This document shows positions 12,531-26,400 of a stretch of 64,000 nucleotides of DNA, piece after piece. Each line of letters begins with the position of its first letter. Within the stretch, counting starts at the first letter, position 1. The stretch lies in the NCBI GenBank assembly GCA_964035545.1, contig OZ037768.1, positions 2,469,501 through 2,533,500 on the forward strand, given 5' to 3'. The DNA comes from Bugula neritina. Taxonomy: Eukaryota > Bryozoa > Gymnolaemata > Cheilostomatida > Bugulidae. The translations under genes and the position numbers were made by a program. The notes below the pieces were generated by a model. That model did no database searches and had not been told where the DNA came from. It was given only the letters and a program-made list of their open reading frames with translations.

Positions 12531-15500
12531 ATGGAACCAGTTAATACCGAACAATCTATTGGTCGCATACGGCTTACTTTTCCGAAAAGAATTTTTGAGG
12601 TATGCCATTTGATGCAGCGGGAAACTGAAGTTCAATTTCTTGCAGAACCAGGTAGTAATACTATAGAATCAAATAACCATATAAACGTGTACAAGCCTAA
12701 TGATGAGTATATATCTGTCAGTTTAACCGTTGGTAATTTGACTTTTGAAGCTAACGATTTATGCCTTTTTGTGAGCCAAGTCGTTCCCAAAGACCCGCTA
12801 TTGGTTGCAAACATCTTAAAACAATCCGAAGCAGGTCAAACTCAATCATTATCAAATTCAATATCTCACTCTCAATCTCTCTCTGCCTCGAAATCTTACT
12901 CAAGTGAAGTTTTGAATATCCTACAAACTGGTGGAAATGACTGTGGTAATGAATTTTGTGGTCACGATGAAAGTCAAAATGAAAATCAGGCCAAAAGTAA
13001 TACTAGTTGTTCCTGTAAAACTTCTACTACGCCTACGGTTCCTTCTGTGCCTATTGCTGAAACTCACGACAGCCAAGCCAATGATAAAAAAGATGCATTT
13101 ACTCAAACTGATAGCGTTAATCCTAAGAAGTTTTCACAGTTGGATGACCTAAATCAACAGTTGGACTTAGTGTTGCAGAAGAACTCGTCTGCTATGACAT
13201 TGGATATTTCCAGTGCAGATATTTCCACTAGAAAATCTGAAGGTTTAAGTTGTAACAATATTCAACCTTATTGCAACACTGGTTTAGAAGGCAGAGTTGA
13301 AGGTTTTCAAAGTGAATGTCAAGCCCAAGGTGAGACTGAATTGTAACGAACTAACACACATTGAGTATTGACTACTCACATTTAGTTTTACTGGTTATTT
13401 ATTAAGCATAAACAAAATGGAATTCTAAATGCTAGTTAAATTTTCCCTATAGCCATAGGCCTATGGCAATGTTATTGAATACAAACATGTATTTATAAGT
13501 TGTAACACTGACTGTAAGGGTAGGGTTAGTTATTGCAATGACTTTCTTTACTTTAGATAATGAGCTGATAACTCCAAGTGGTAGAAGAATTAGGAAACCT
13601 GCTCGGTTTAGAAGTGGTGCTTCTTCAGGTAACCGATAAAATGCTTTACCACCTCTAAAATGAAAGACCATTCACTATGCATTGCCAATTACCATTGTTT
13701 ATACTTTTATTGTATAACTTTATTTCCTAGTTGGCTGGTTGGGTTTGTTAGTTGCTGCTTTATTTCAAGGTCTTTTCAAGCTGGGTACTTTGTTGCAGTC
13801 AAGCTGAAATGTACCAGCGTATTTTGCAATGTTGTTTTTTATATTCCTATTTAATAAAATTAATATTATCAATATTTACATTTTTATTTGTTATGCAGCT
13901 GATCTAGAGCAAACCTTTCCTGGCGCAGAGCAGATGGGCAAATCATCTACTCCACAGGTAGGTAGAACATCCTTACAGTATATGTTTATAGTATGCAAAA
14001 TATTTTGTAATTTGGGAGTTGTTAGCCCATTTTATTTTTACAAATGGTTGCGTTTAGGGTATGTTGACTTCTAATTACATAGATCAGCTCTCGAGATAAT
14101 CCACCAACAGTAGCAGATGTTCATGTCGTACTAGAAAAACGTAAGAGGGGACGTCCTCGCAAGCCCCCAACTGAGCATTTTCCTGAAGAAGAAGAGTGTG
14201 ATAAGAAACCACATGCGGGCCGAGGTAGATGCTCGAGCTATCATATGTTCTCTGTCAACAGTTTAATCAGAAAGATGTTTAGTGATTTTCTCTGATGATT
14301 CAACTAAGCCTCAAGTTATTTTCAGAGTGAAGACTTCAAACTAATTCTTCCCACACGGCTGTGTAGTCAACAGAGACTATTTTATCAATCACTATGACAC
14401 AGTATCATCACATTATTAAATATTTGGTAACATACTTTACAGCCATAGATGAGTGTGTAAAACCTGTCAACTATATAATTACTATGTTTTGGTAAATTGA
14501 CTGTTGACTATGTAAATTTACCTTAGTTTGGGTGATGCACATTAGCCTGTGTGACTTGTTATCACTGATCACTGAGGAGTTGCATGGCCAATTCTTTGGA
14601 ATTCGTACTGTTTTATATCAAATCAATAAAGCACCATGTCACTGTGAGGGTCACAATGCAACATAACAACTAGCAAATAACAAACAGATATATTATAATT
14701 TCTATCGGGCATATCTCACAATCTATATCAATATTTTTGTGATATTGATCAAATTTCCTTTTAGGGAAAAAGCGGCCGAACTACAAAAGGGAGGCTAATA
14801 TAGAGTGTAGACTGTGTCATCACATGTATAAAGACGAACTGTCACTCATTGCCCATCTTCAAAAGCTACACCCTAAGGATCCTAGCATACCGGATTATGT
14901 TGCAGAGCTAAAAGAGCGAGCTAAAGTCCAGTGCAAAATTTGCGGGAAAACTCTTGGAAATAAGTTAGTAAACTAGTCCATGAACATGTGTGTGTCTGTG
15001 TGTGTTGCTCTATTCATGTTATTGGTTTTGTTGAACTGTGCTTTTATAAAAGAAATTCAGCTGTAGATTTTTTTATTATCTCGTAGCATTTTAAGTATAA
15101 AACTATGATAATGCTTGCTTTATTGGCAGAGCTGTATTGCATCTTGTTTTTTTTTATAACAAAGTACAAGTAATGTAGGTATGGCTGCTGAACATGTGGG
15201 TTTATTTAGACGGAATGAGATGGCCAGTCATATGCTCCGAGTACACGGGAAGGATGATGACTTTGTGTCGAAATGTGAAGAGTGCGGAATGGAGTTTCGA
15301 CGGAGTTTCCTGCTGAAGGAGCACATAAGACGACAGCACCCGAAACACGAGAGGATTCTGTGCCATCTGTGTCCTGCCAGCTTCAAGCTGAAGGAGTACC
15401 TCACCGAGCACCTCAAGTATACTCACAACAAGCAGTTCAAGTGGCAGTGCGATATCTGCCACAAGATGACCTCCTCACCTAAGAATCTCCGACGACACAA

Positions 15501-18500
15501 GCGACTGCATGAAGGGTCGCAGTATCGCTGCCATGTAAGTTTCTCTATGTACTCTGAGGCTACAGCTCTGAGGCTAGTAGTTAGCACTAGCTCTGTGTGT
15601 GTAATAGGTTAACATGTGAATCAATACCACATGGCTATTAGTTAGAGTATTATATGAATAACAGTTAGAGTAACATAAAGCTGTATATATATGATACTGT
15701 ACTGTATATATGATATTGTGCTGTGTATATATGATATTGTGCTATGTATATATGATACTGTGCTGTGTATATATGATATTGTGCTGTGTATATATGATAC
15801 TGTGCTGTGTATATATGATACTGTGCTGTGTATATATGATACTGTGCTGTGTATATATGATATTGTGCTGTGTATATATGATATTGTGTTGTGTATATAT
15901 GATACTGTGTTGTGTATATATGGTACTGTGCTGTGTATATATGATACTGTGCTGTGTATATATGATATTGTGCTGTATATATATGATACTGTGCTGTGTA
16001 TATATGATATTGTGCTGTGTATATATGATATTGTGTTGTGTATATATGATACTGTGCTGTGTATATATGGTACTGTGCTGTGTATATATGATACTGTGCT
16101 GTGTATATATGATATTGTGCTGTGTATATATGATATTGTGCTGTATATATATGATACTGTGCTGTGTATATATGATATTGTGCTGTGTATATATGATATT
16201 GTGTTGTGTATATATGATATTGTGCTGTGTATATATGATATTGTGCTGTGTATATATGATACTGCGCTATGTATATATGATATTGTGCTATGTATATATG
16301 ATACTGTGCTGTGTATATATGATATTGTGCTGTGTATATATGATACTGTGCTGTGTATATATGATATTGTGCTATGTATATATGATACTGTGCTGTGTAT
16401 ATATGATATTGTGCTGTGTATATATGATATTGTGCTGTGTATATATGATACTGTGCTGTGTATATATGATGTATCCTCACAGATTTGTGGTAAGATGTTT
16501 GGTGAAGCTGGAAACATGAAGAGGCATATACTACACGTGCACAACTCTCAACACGTTCCTAAACGCATGTGTCCTCACTGCAACAAAGAGTTCACTACTA
16601 AGAATAACTTGATACAGGTAAATTTTCACCTGCTATACTAGTACAGGTAAACTGTCACCTGCTATACTGATACAGGTATATATAATGTATTACAGTATAT
16701 TGTATATATAGTGTGTTACAGTATATTGTTTATTGGTATTACAGCACATAAATTCTGTGCACCTCAAAACCACCGCCTTCTACTGCGACATCTGCCGCAA
16801 GTACTTCCTGCGGAAGAAGCAGCTGATAGAACACGCCGCCATCGTACATCCAGGTGTGCCCATTCTGAGTACGAAGATGGATGACGACGTGACTCTAGCG
16901 AACCAGGTGGAAGCAACTGCCATGTCTACTGCAAACTTGTCTTCAGGTACAGATCTGGGTGGTTGGTGCTATAATATAGGCTACATTCCTCCTGCAGTCT
17001 GTGTGTAGTGGTGGGCTGTTGGTGTACTACTCCCTAATGGAGGTTATCTTAGTTTATATAACTTAATAATGTATGTAGGTTGATGTAGGTTATATAGACG
17101 TGAGCAGGTTTGTTCAGTAGAGGCTGGCACTGTTGACCAAGTAGCTGTGGTTAAGTTCGGTGAATTTGTTGCATCGTCAAAGGCATTGTTAGCTGTGTGG
17201 ACATTCACACTTCAAGTACATCTGGTCATGTGACTTGTTGTTTTATAGACCAACGTCGTCAGCAGACGTTATCTACTTTGGAGGAAGTAGAGGGCGCTGC
17301 TGGCCCATCTACAATAATACTGCAGACTACAGACGGTTCCGGACACATGATTGTCACTCATCAGGGCCTGGAGGATCAGAATAGCTCCGTGTCACAGTTA
17401 CAGCAGCATATGGTAGACATGAAGGGAGCCGGCAGCTTGCACAGTGCAGTGAATTCTATAGATGTATGTGTAATAGTATCACTATATAGTATAGTATACT
17501 CTATAGATGTATGTGTAATAGTATTACTATATAGTATAGTATAGTCTATAGATGTATGTGTAATAGTATCACTATATAGTATAGTATACTCTATAGATGT
17601 ACCTATAATAGTATCACTATATAGTATAGTATACTCTATAGATGTACGTGTAATAGTATCACTATATAGTATAGTATAGTCTATAGATGTATGTGTAATA
17701 GTATCACTATATAGTATAGTATAGTCTATAGATGTATGTGTAATAGTATCACTATATAGTATAGTACACTCTATAGACTGTGATTTACTCTAACAGATGC
17801 TTGATAACGGGACCCCAGCCGAGCCAACCACTACAGATGCTAGCTTGTCCCTGGTGTCTCAGCAGCCCCTCACATCTACTTCTGTCACGGAACCCGGTCT
17901 CTCTTTAGTTGCCCAACAGGCGCTGGCAGCCTTTGAAGCTGGAGAACTGGACACCTCTGAGTTTGGTGAGTGTCTGCCCCGTCCCCTCTTTGTCTCAGGT
18001 TACCTCTGACTCCGCAATTATGTTCCTTCTTTATATTCCAGCTTCTTTACTTGCATGCAGCTGGCAAATGCAGTAACCATTTAATTTTGTATACTAAGAT
18101 TTAGGTTTGAATATTTTGATTTAGTAGATGATACTAACGGAATGAGTTTTTTGACAGGAAAAAAGCAGCTATCCGTTTCGCTATCTACATTATGTACTGC
18201 GCAGTTTCCAGGCTGGTGTCAAATTTTATTCTGTAGTTGCCCTGTCCTCCTAGTATAGTGTACTATAGCATATCATAGAATACCATATCATAGCATACCA
18301 TAGTATAGCATACCATAGTATAGCATACCATAGTATAGCATACCATATCATAGCATACCATAGTATAGCATACCATAGTATAGCATACCATAGTATAGCA
18401 TACCATAGTATAGCATTACCTGCGAATACACCTGCAGGTCCTGACCACTACCTCACAGTCATAGGTGAAGATGGCCAGGAGATTAGAGTGCAGATACTGA

Positions 18501-19173
18501 GGAAGGATACAGACGGACACCAACACACAGAGCTGATGGTGAGTTCCCCTCACTGCTGCCTGCTACGAGCCAATTGCTGCTCTTCTTTCCTGGCAGCTGA
18601 TTACCGGTTTTCAAAATATTTACTGCCCGCCGATACATGGCCTGATATTTTTGCACATTGCAGGTTTTATGTTTGCTCATTTGATTGGATAAGACACCTT
18701 AACGATAATTATGTAGGCATGTACCAGATAGACTGGCAACAACATACATACTTCTATTCTTTTTTGTGGTAGAGAAATACTAAACTGATGTAGTCTGCTG
18801 GACCTGTGGGCATGTGTCATTATAGCAGCTACGGTTTTCTCTTCCTCTGATATAGCATTAACACAAGTGTTTGAATTTCTATATTCAGAATATGTATGCT
18901 CAAGAAAGTAACGTCACACTAGCGCTTTCTGAGCACGTGCAAGAGGAAGGCACGTCCCAGCACCACAATGTTGCAGTATCGGCAGCCGCAGGTCATCAGT
19001 CAAGGGAGACAACTACTGTTGAGGGTGCGAGAGACGTGGTGTCCGAACAGGAAGAAGCTAATCGAGTGTTTATTGAAGGTGTGCAGTATGTGAACAATGA
19101 CCTCAACCAGTTTATAGACCCCCCTACTAATGACAAACATCATGAAAAGTCAATGGAGACGGATAATTCTTGA
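12531..19173 (+). CDS. C2H2 zinc-finger protein with AT-hooks, 900 residues
   Basis: Twelve exons: 12531-13329, 13557-13628, 13899-13957, 14083-14224, 14765-14963, 15210-15534, 16483-16617, 16745-16946, 17249-17463, 17797-17965, 18438-18538, 18889-19173. Phases all join and the total is 901 codons including TGA. Residues 1-266 have a folded-looking start (MEPVNTEQSIGRIRLTFPKR) and then a Ser/Gln-rich tract. A basic GRRIRKPARF segment and an AT-hook (RGRPRKPP, about residue 332) follow. Eight C2H2 fingers span about residues 372-612; finger 2 has 13 rather than 12 residues between Cys and His, and introns cut fingers 2, 6 and 7. The rest is Gln/Thr-rich, like an activation region, with an acidic end. 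The protein is very probably a nuclear DNA-binding regulator. I do not recognise a named orthologue. It is divergent from CCDC148 and convergent with TTLL4. Confidence 0.85.
15680..16470. repeat. 21-bp minisatellite, about 37 copies, in zinc-finger gene intron 6
   Basis: The unit tatatatgatactgtgctg plus tg (21 bp) repeats almost perfectly, alternating mainly between gatactg and gatattg. It fills most of the intron between exons 6 and 7. Because 21 is a multiple of three and the unit lacks stops in several frames, long spurious open frames of about 270-316 codons arise on both strands. One plus-strand frame runs uninterrupted into zinc-finger exon 7 at 16483. Confidence 0.95.
17455..17776. 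repeat. 45-bp minisatellite containing the exon 9 splice donor, about 7 copies
   Basis: Copies of a 45-bp unit begin with tctatagatgtatgtgtaat-like sequence; gatgta recurs at 17461, 17506, 17551, 17596, 17641, 17686 and 17731. The first copy overlaps the 3' end of zinc-finger exon 9 and its donor (GAT|gtatgt at 17463/17464), so several copies carry a donor-like site. The array fills most of the short intron before exon 10. Confidence 0.9.
18252..18415. repeat. 15-bp tandem repeat in zinc-finger gene intron 10
   Basis: The unit ccatagtatagcata repeats about eleven times with minor variants (ccatatcatagcata). It ends about 20 bp before the acceptor of exon 11 at 18437. Confidence 0.9.
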
Positions 19174-19925
19174 AAATATAATTTAGTCGCTACAAATTTG
19201 ATTTTTTTTTCAACCCTGAAGTTATGTTGCGATTACAGTATTAACTTTTTACTAATGCAAGTACGTACGGATGGGACATTTTCTGTTCATGTTCTGAGAA
19301 AATGCACTGTAATTGTGTTGTTAATGTTTATTAAATGTATATATTGTTTACTTTACATATTGGTTATTTATAATGCTATAAATAAAATTTATAATATAAT
19401 TGTAATTCAATCAAAAAGTAACTACTTTGATACTGTTGAGTAACTATAATATAAATTTTAAACAACTATGTAACAATCGTACAGCTAAGCTTACCTCTCT
19501 GATCAGTTTGCTTTATAAGAATTTGCCCTAAAGTATTATTGATTAAGCCCTAACCAGTTCTATGAACCAGTAAATATGTAATTCAGTAAAAGGCACTCTG
19601 GTATTGAAAAGAACTTTCCTAAAAATATAAGTTAGGTGATGTCAAAGTGCCAATAAACAAGTGGCTGAATACTACAGATTTTGACTTGGGAAATGTTGCA
19701 CCCAGTACTAGATAAAACTAACTACAAGTAACCGCGATATAAAACTAAGATTGAGCAAATTTTCACCAAGATTGCATCTTGGTTGGAGAAAAGATATACC
19801 CGTTATATGAGCAGGGACTTGGTAAAAACGCAATGTGTGACGTTAGGGTGTGCCAAGAATTGCATAGCTAGCAGTACTAAGATTGTCAAGAAAATAAAGT
19901 ACGAGAAAATATAAGGATGTCTGTG
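19174..19925. other. Convergent intergenic stretch with poly(A) signal
   Basis: This holds the 3' UTR of the zinc-finger gene; a canonical AATAAA lies at 19381-19386, about 210 bp after the stop. The rest is AT-rich, without repeats or open frames of note, and presumably carries the 3' UTR of TTLL4 on the other strand. Confidence 0.6.
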
Positions 19926-20067
19926 TTAGGGCGGCTTCTTTCTGGAGCGAGAGATGTGAAGTTTTTGTTGAGCTTTCTTGTGTGGTGCAACTAATACTAC
20001 ACTCATATCAGTTGATCTTTTGGTGGTGAGTTCATTTACTGTGGCCAGTGGAGGTAAGCGTTGTGAC
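19926..20067 (-). CDS. Candidate alternative last exon of TTLL4
   Basis: On the minus strand an acceptor (ttgttttgtag) opens an exon that reads SQRLPPLATVNELTTKRS, then a basic tail ending SRKKPP and TAA at 19926-19928. It would join in phase with the donor at 20459-20460 (gctgacg|gtagg). However, the exon ending at that donor already has an in-frame TGA two bases before the border, so reading through would need another allele, splice form or editing. Treat it as a 3' UTR exon or an alternative C-terminus until RNA data decide. Confidence 0.3.
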
Positions 20068-20462
20068 CTACAAAACAAGTAATGTCCCAGAGAAGTGTTG
20101 ACAAAGTATACATCAAGGTTTTTGACCTGAATTCTTGAGTCATTGCCAGAGTGTAAAATACTTTGTGTTACTGCATTGGCAATAAATTTTCTAGCCCAAG
20201 TAGATATTTTTAAATATATTATTAGCATAGCAACGAGGGACACAATATGAACCTACAAAATGAGTAAGTTAATACAGCTAGACATCTATGGACACATCAC
20301 AGCTGCCATTTGTACATACCATTCAATAAGTAGGTAGTCTACATGTGAAAACACTATGCATATGAAAAATTTAGAAACTTTCAGCTGTGTGCAGTGTGTG
20401 TGAGGGTGTGTGTATGAGTGTGTTACGTGAGTTGGTATTAGAGAGTAAAGGCATGCCTACCG

Positions 20463-23400
20463 TCAGCTAGCTGCAATAGACTGAGAACTGCTGCTTGTGG
20501 CTAAGGGGGGACGACCTGATGCACTACTTTCAACAGCTTTCTTCATCTGCTTTTTAAGCTTCACAATGTGGTTACTTGAAGTGCAACTGAAAACGGGGTG
20601 AGTGCAAATAGCATAACATATAAATTCAGAAAGTGAGAAACAAAAAGCAAAATTGACATTTGTATTGCTTCTTAAAAGCAACAAATGAATGGCCAAATAA
20701 AAACAATTGAAATAATAGATATAAAAATTGTTTTTGTGCTCTTATAGCTCTTGGTGAACAAGACCTCTACAAGTACTAGAGTTTCCCAATACAAAATGGT
20801 ACTTGGAGATATCATCAATCAGGTTACTTTGTTTGATCTCCCTTAAAACCCTCAGCCAACTAACTCACCCCAGAGCCAGCTGCGATGAGCTGAATGAGAT
20901 TCTGCTGCTGGGAGGGCACCACTGATGTCTAGGGTCAGAGGTCGGGTTCTGTAGGTGAACTCTATTTCGACACGCTGCCTCAATTAAGGCTATTCCTACA
21001 AACAAATTATTTCAAACTCTGGAAACTGTGGCAAGAGTTTAGTCTGACCAATCACAACTTGGGCAGCTTTTGGCATTTAACAGACCTAGTTATTTATGAA
21101 ACAAAAACGAATTATATTTCGGAAGACAGCATCAGTATAAATAAAGTGCGTTTTAACATCGTTCAACATGTTTATAACTACTGCAGTCACTGATTACATT
21201 ACACAGAGTCCCACAAAGTCACGTATCAGTCAAACCAAGCTTTCTATTTGAGAACTTGCAGCAAAACACTGAGAAAAATACTCTAGAAGCTGCAGAACAA
21301 AAAACTTGTGTTTTGAGTTTATTTTCAGAAAGTAATTTACTGACCTTTCGCCTCGATCCTGTTGAAGCGCTGACACCACTGATCTAGAAAGAGGTTGTAG
21401 TAGCGATGAGTCTCAAAGTACCTCAGATATCTGTGAGTGGAAGGCGTAGGAAACACTCTTTGGAAAGATCCCTTCCTGCTATCCTCGTCAATAGACTCAA
21501 TGAGTATCCTGATATCATCTGGAGTCAGAAGATCAATGATGGTGCCCATCACCGCCTGCATAAATACACAACTGTGAGTTCAGGTTCTGGCTATGATAAT
21601 TAAACCTTACAGTAAACGCATTCGAAGCTGGTTTTAAAGCAAGGACAAGCTAAATTTTATTTTAGTGTGGCTTACTTAATAAATGTTATGACGAACAGCA
21701 GACCTTAGAAATTTCAGAAATATTATTAAAAGATGACTTTGTTTTAATAAAGAAAAAATATTTTGAATAATTTCAATGCTGGTTTTAGCTTAAACCATGT
21801 TCCAGTTAAACAAATCAAAAGTATTAGGTTAATGTATAGCAGTGTTGAATATTTAGATGTGAACAAGAGCAGACAAGCACCTCATCTTGATATCTCTGAG
21901 AATAATATGAGTGTTTAGCTTTCTCATCTGCACTGAGGGACTGTGGAAAGACTCTTTTATCGATGCAGTACCTGTTGCTCGGGGGAGACAACTTGCTAAA
22001 AGAATAGTCATAATATCTAATTTAACCACATACAATCATACAATATACTATAATAACTATAAAACTTAATGCATTAATAATCCATCAATAAATCAATAAA
22101 TGAATATCAGCGTGGCAGAGAGCCATTTGAATGTATAGATTTCCGTTATTGCACTTTTCATGAAATAGAATGATCAAACTTGTATTTAAACAATTTCTGT
22201 ATTTATTAAAATTAAAACATTTAGTATCATGGTGTTGTATATTACATAATTAAACAGTAAAATACAAGTAAACTTTGGGAAAAGGCAATCTAACTATTAG
22301 TTTATAGCAGACTCACTACTATTTCACTGCTAGAAACACTCACTAGTTTTCGTTGCTTGGATTAGCTACGAGGTCAGCTTTGTCAGGGATTCTAAAACCA
22401 GCCAGGTTGTGGAGGTCTTTAATCATACCACCCTTAATGTTGATATCTAGCTGTGAGTTGGAATGCAGACTAAAACACAGAAGAAGCAATATAAAATAGT
22501 CTTGTGGCACTACAATAACTTCAGAGATATACTAGCTTTACATTTCATTGCCTTTCATCTTTAAAAAGTTACACGAAGAAAGTTAAACTCAGTAGGTAAC
22601 CATAGTAACTACAACCTAAAAACCAACACAAATATAGGGAAGGCAAATCCTTTAACCTTTAGTATATTGCTACACAACTGGCTAAATAAATACACAGATT
22701 GGAATTGTACTACAATTCCTCTACCACCCATGTCAGATATTACAAAGTAACTCGAAACACAAACATACCTTGGTGATATATTGACTTCCAATACCCAAGG
22801 CTTGTATGTCTCATCAAGTAAAATATCAAAACCGAAGAGCTCATGCACACTATATCTGCAAAACAAGAGTCTGAAAGTTGACCAATCAGATAGCTCAATA
22901 TCATTTACTGCAATAAATGAGTTAACTAAATGGTATTTTAAAACTAAAAGGAAATTCAATTCTTAACAGTATCCTATGACACTGCTTAGAGATAGTTAAT
23001 AGTTCTACCCATTGAACTATAACCCCCCCTGGAATGGCCATTAGTTCATTGGTTCTACCTGTTCCTAACATTGCTCTTTATGTAGCTGTTGATAGATGAC
23101 TCAGCTGATATAATAGTCTTCACTATTAGGTCTTTGATATTCTTCCATATCTCATTTGTGTTCACACCTCTCTTGAGAAGATAACCCCACAGTGACTTCA
23201 AACTCCTACATTGAATGAGAAGACAATCCCAAGTATATTATACAAGTTAAATATTTAGATTACCACTCTCTGCTTAGCCTTTTGATTTAAAGCAGATCTG
23301 ATAGCGGGTAGATGATTTCTTATTTTACACTGTCAGGTGGGAGTGCATTATCTTTAGATTTAGGGCTATTATTTCACAAGTGTTTTTTTCTAAACATTCA

Positions 23401-26400
23401 ACAATGATTGAAATCTCTAGCAACTATTAAGTAAAATGAAAACCCAGCTAGTATTCTATAAATCACATTATCATAAGTAATCGATAAAAAATCTTGATTT
23501 CACTGAGTTTCTGTACAGACCAACAAGTATTCAACTCATGAGAAAGAAAACAACTCCTATTTCTCATGGTTTATTTCCAAGGAAAGAGTATGGATAATAA
23601 AACACATGTTTACCATTTGTGTCCTTGACATATGGTGTCATCAGCATTACTCTCGTACTCGGAGCTTTTCTTCTGCACACTGTAGTTGGTAAGGTGCATG
23701 TATTTATTACCAATGTCTTTCATTGAATGCGAGTATCTATAATACATGATATACATAGTATACGGTGTATACATATTACACATGATATACAGTGTATTCA
23801 TACTATAGAGCATATACATGATATACATGATACACAGTGTATACACAGTATACAGCGTATACATACTATACAGTGTATGCATTATATACATGATAAACAG
23901 TGTATACACACTATACAACTATAATACATATGTATGAGCATAAAATTAATCGTAAAACAAAATTGTTTCAACATGAAACCCTCACAAAGTTTGTAGATGA
24001 TAGCTAAGATCTATATAAATATTTTATTACTAAACAAATGAATAGATTTTCTGTAATGTTCAACATCTTACTGAGTGAAGCTAAATGGCACACTTTTCAG
24101 AAGAAATGCACATATTGTGCTCACTGCAGCATAAAGATGATTTGTATCGTGAGAGAAGGCAGTTAGACAGGGTCAGGACTTATCAAGTGTAATTGATTGA
24201 CTGCATTGCTGGATTATATAATTTATTCTATTGGCTTCATTCTAACCCAAAATGTCAAATAAACTTTGAAACAAAAGAACCATTTATAGCGGGTCACAAT
24301 GATATGTTTATTGAACCCCCAGTGTTTGCTGCTGCATTGTTTTAGTACTATGCTACATTTTCATGGTTGGGAAAATACAAGATTCTGTGAATACGTAGTT
24401 CATTCAAATAATGAGGCTATTGTAATATATTATTAGGACCTGAGTAACATACAGCTCTAAGTGTACCAGGACAGGTCTAAAATACAGTGCCTAAACCTGC
24501 AGCACATTTCATCCCATAAGGAGATATCAAACAAACCAAATATGGACACAAGAAAAATTTATGATATATTAAAATTAGTAAAATTGCTGTGTTCCCTAAG
24601 GTTGACAAGAACAGTGTAGTGAGCTTCACAGATGGAGCAGCAACAGCCAACACCAATTTTTGAATTAAATTAGAGCGCTGGAGGGGGGGGGGGCAGAGGG
24701 CTTTGCAATATTCATCAAAACTGAATTAGCATGAGATATACTAAGACTGACTGGAATATACTAAGATATATTGGAATATACTAAGGTACACTAGAATATA
24801 CTAAAGTAGACTGGGATAGACTGGGATAGACTGGGATAGACTGAGAGCCAGTACTCACTTTGTGGAACATATTCTGACTAGACCATCTTCATAGACATAG
24901 ATTCTGAGAGGATCGAGGCTGGTTACATAGACGTACACACGGCAATCAAACTTGCTGTCATTAATCAGCAAAGGCCTTGCCAAATACTTCTGCACAATGA
25001 CAGGTCTCTTCTTAGGAATCTGGTTCCATTTATTGACTACTTTGATTCCAATACCTCTAGCAGACGCCGGCTACAACATCCCATGTGACTGTTACAGTCC
25101 CTACTTCTACAGTACACATTCTTATAGTGAGGGTATTATATGGTTCATTTAGTATTGAAGATTAGGAAAGTAAAGTATCAAAACTGTTGTATTTAATCAA
25201 CACTGAAGATAAGGGCAATTCAGCACTTTAAGCTGTCGCTATTGACCACCATTTAAGCTATAAACGTATTATTTTATACACAGACTATGCTTACTACATG
25301 TCTCTTTCATACAACTACAACAGATGTATTGTGGAAATCATTTAGAGGCAAGCATTCTTATTATTTAGTAAAATATAAAGAAGTACTTTTAAAATTAGTT
25401 TCAACGCATTGCTGTATGCAAAGCAGATAAATTGACTCGTTACAATAATTGTTTAAAACTCAAACAACATATTTCTTATCAGGACAATAAGGTTCAACCA
25501 AATTACTTCGCTACTCAATTTTATAGCAATCAAAAATGCATTATCTAGGCTAGTCATTACAGCCCAAATATTAGTATATATTAATATATAATTCACATTT
25601 ATTCAACTCAAACGCATATGCAAGTCAACCAACTTAGCAGAGACCACAGCCCCATACTGTGTGACGAGTTCTATCATAAACTTACCGGTTTGATTATCCA
25701 CTTAGCCTTCCCCCCTCCGTCTTCCCAGGCTCTCTTTAAACCTTTTATATCATAGGGTAGAACATAAGTAGTCGGGAAGAAGCTAAACTCTTTTTTCCCA
25801 AAAGAAACCTACAATTAAAAAGCAAATGTATGCAGATTATAGTCTGGGGACATGAATATCATCAATTAAATATTGGTAGTTATCCCCCACTAGTTGTGAT
25901 CGAGTCTTAAAATTAACCAACTTGAAGTTTTGAAAGATTTCTCCACAATCTATCTTTTCTTCCGATTTGAAATGAGCCTGGAAAGTGATTCAGCTTTTGA
26001 TATTCTCTGATAGACTTAAAACCAGGTGCTTTCATGTGCTTGCCCCAGCACCCTAGCCAATCATAATGCTCTAAAATATACACATATGTTATACAAAAAC
26101 TATGACAAGGAAACAATTTTGTAGATCTTTTAAGTAGGTGCAAAGAGAATTCTTGCCAAACTTCATTTTCTATTCTTACAAGACAATTATTGATAAGAGC
26201 TCATTGCACGTCTGCACCATGAATAGTCATGTTCCTTGAGTTATTCAAAGATATTTACTATGATAGTAACTATACAAATTAGCATTTCAGCCCTAATCAC
26301 AATATGAAATGCAATATTTGTTCAAGTAATAACACCTACTTTAATAACACTGGTTTAATATGTTTTATTGCCAAGTGGTCTGACAAATCAGTACATTTTA

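Noticed and set aside
15642-16544. Long open frames on both strands (IHSTVSY and IYDTVLC heptads)
   Set aside because: They come from the 21-bp minisatellite being a multiple of three without stops; several frames on both strands are open at once.
17197-17248. Frame extending upstream of zinc-finger exon 9
   Set aside because: Intron sequence; the acceptor tttatag at 17248 joins in phase with exon 8.
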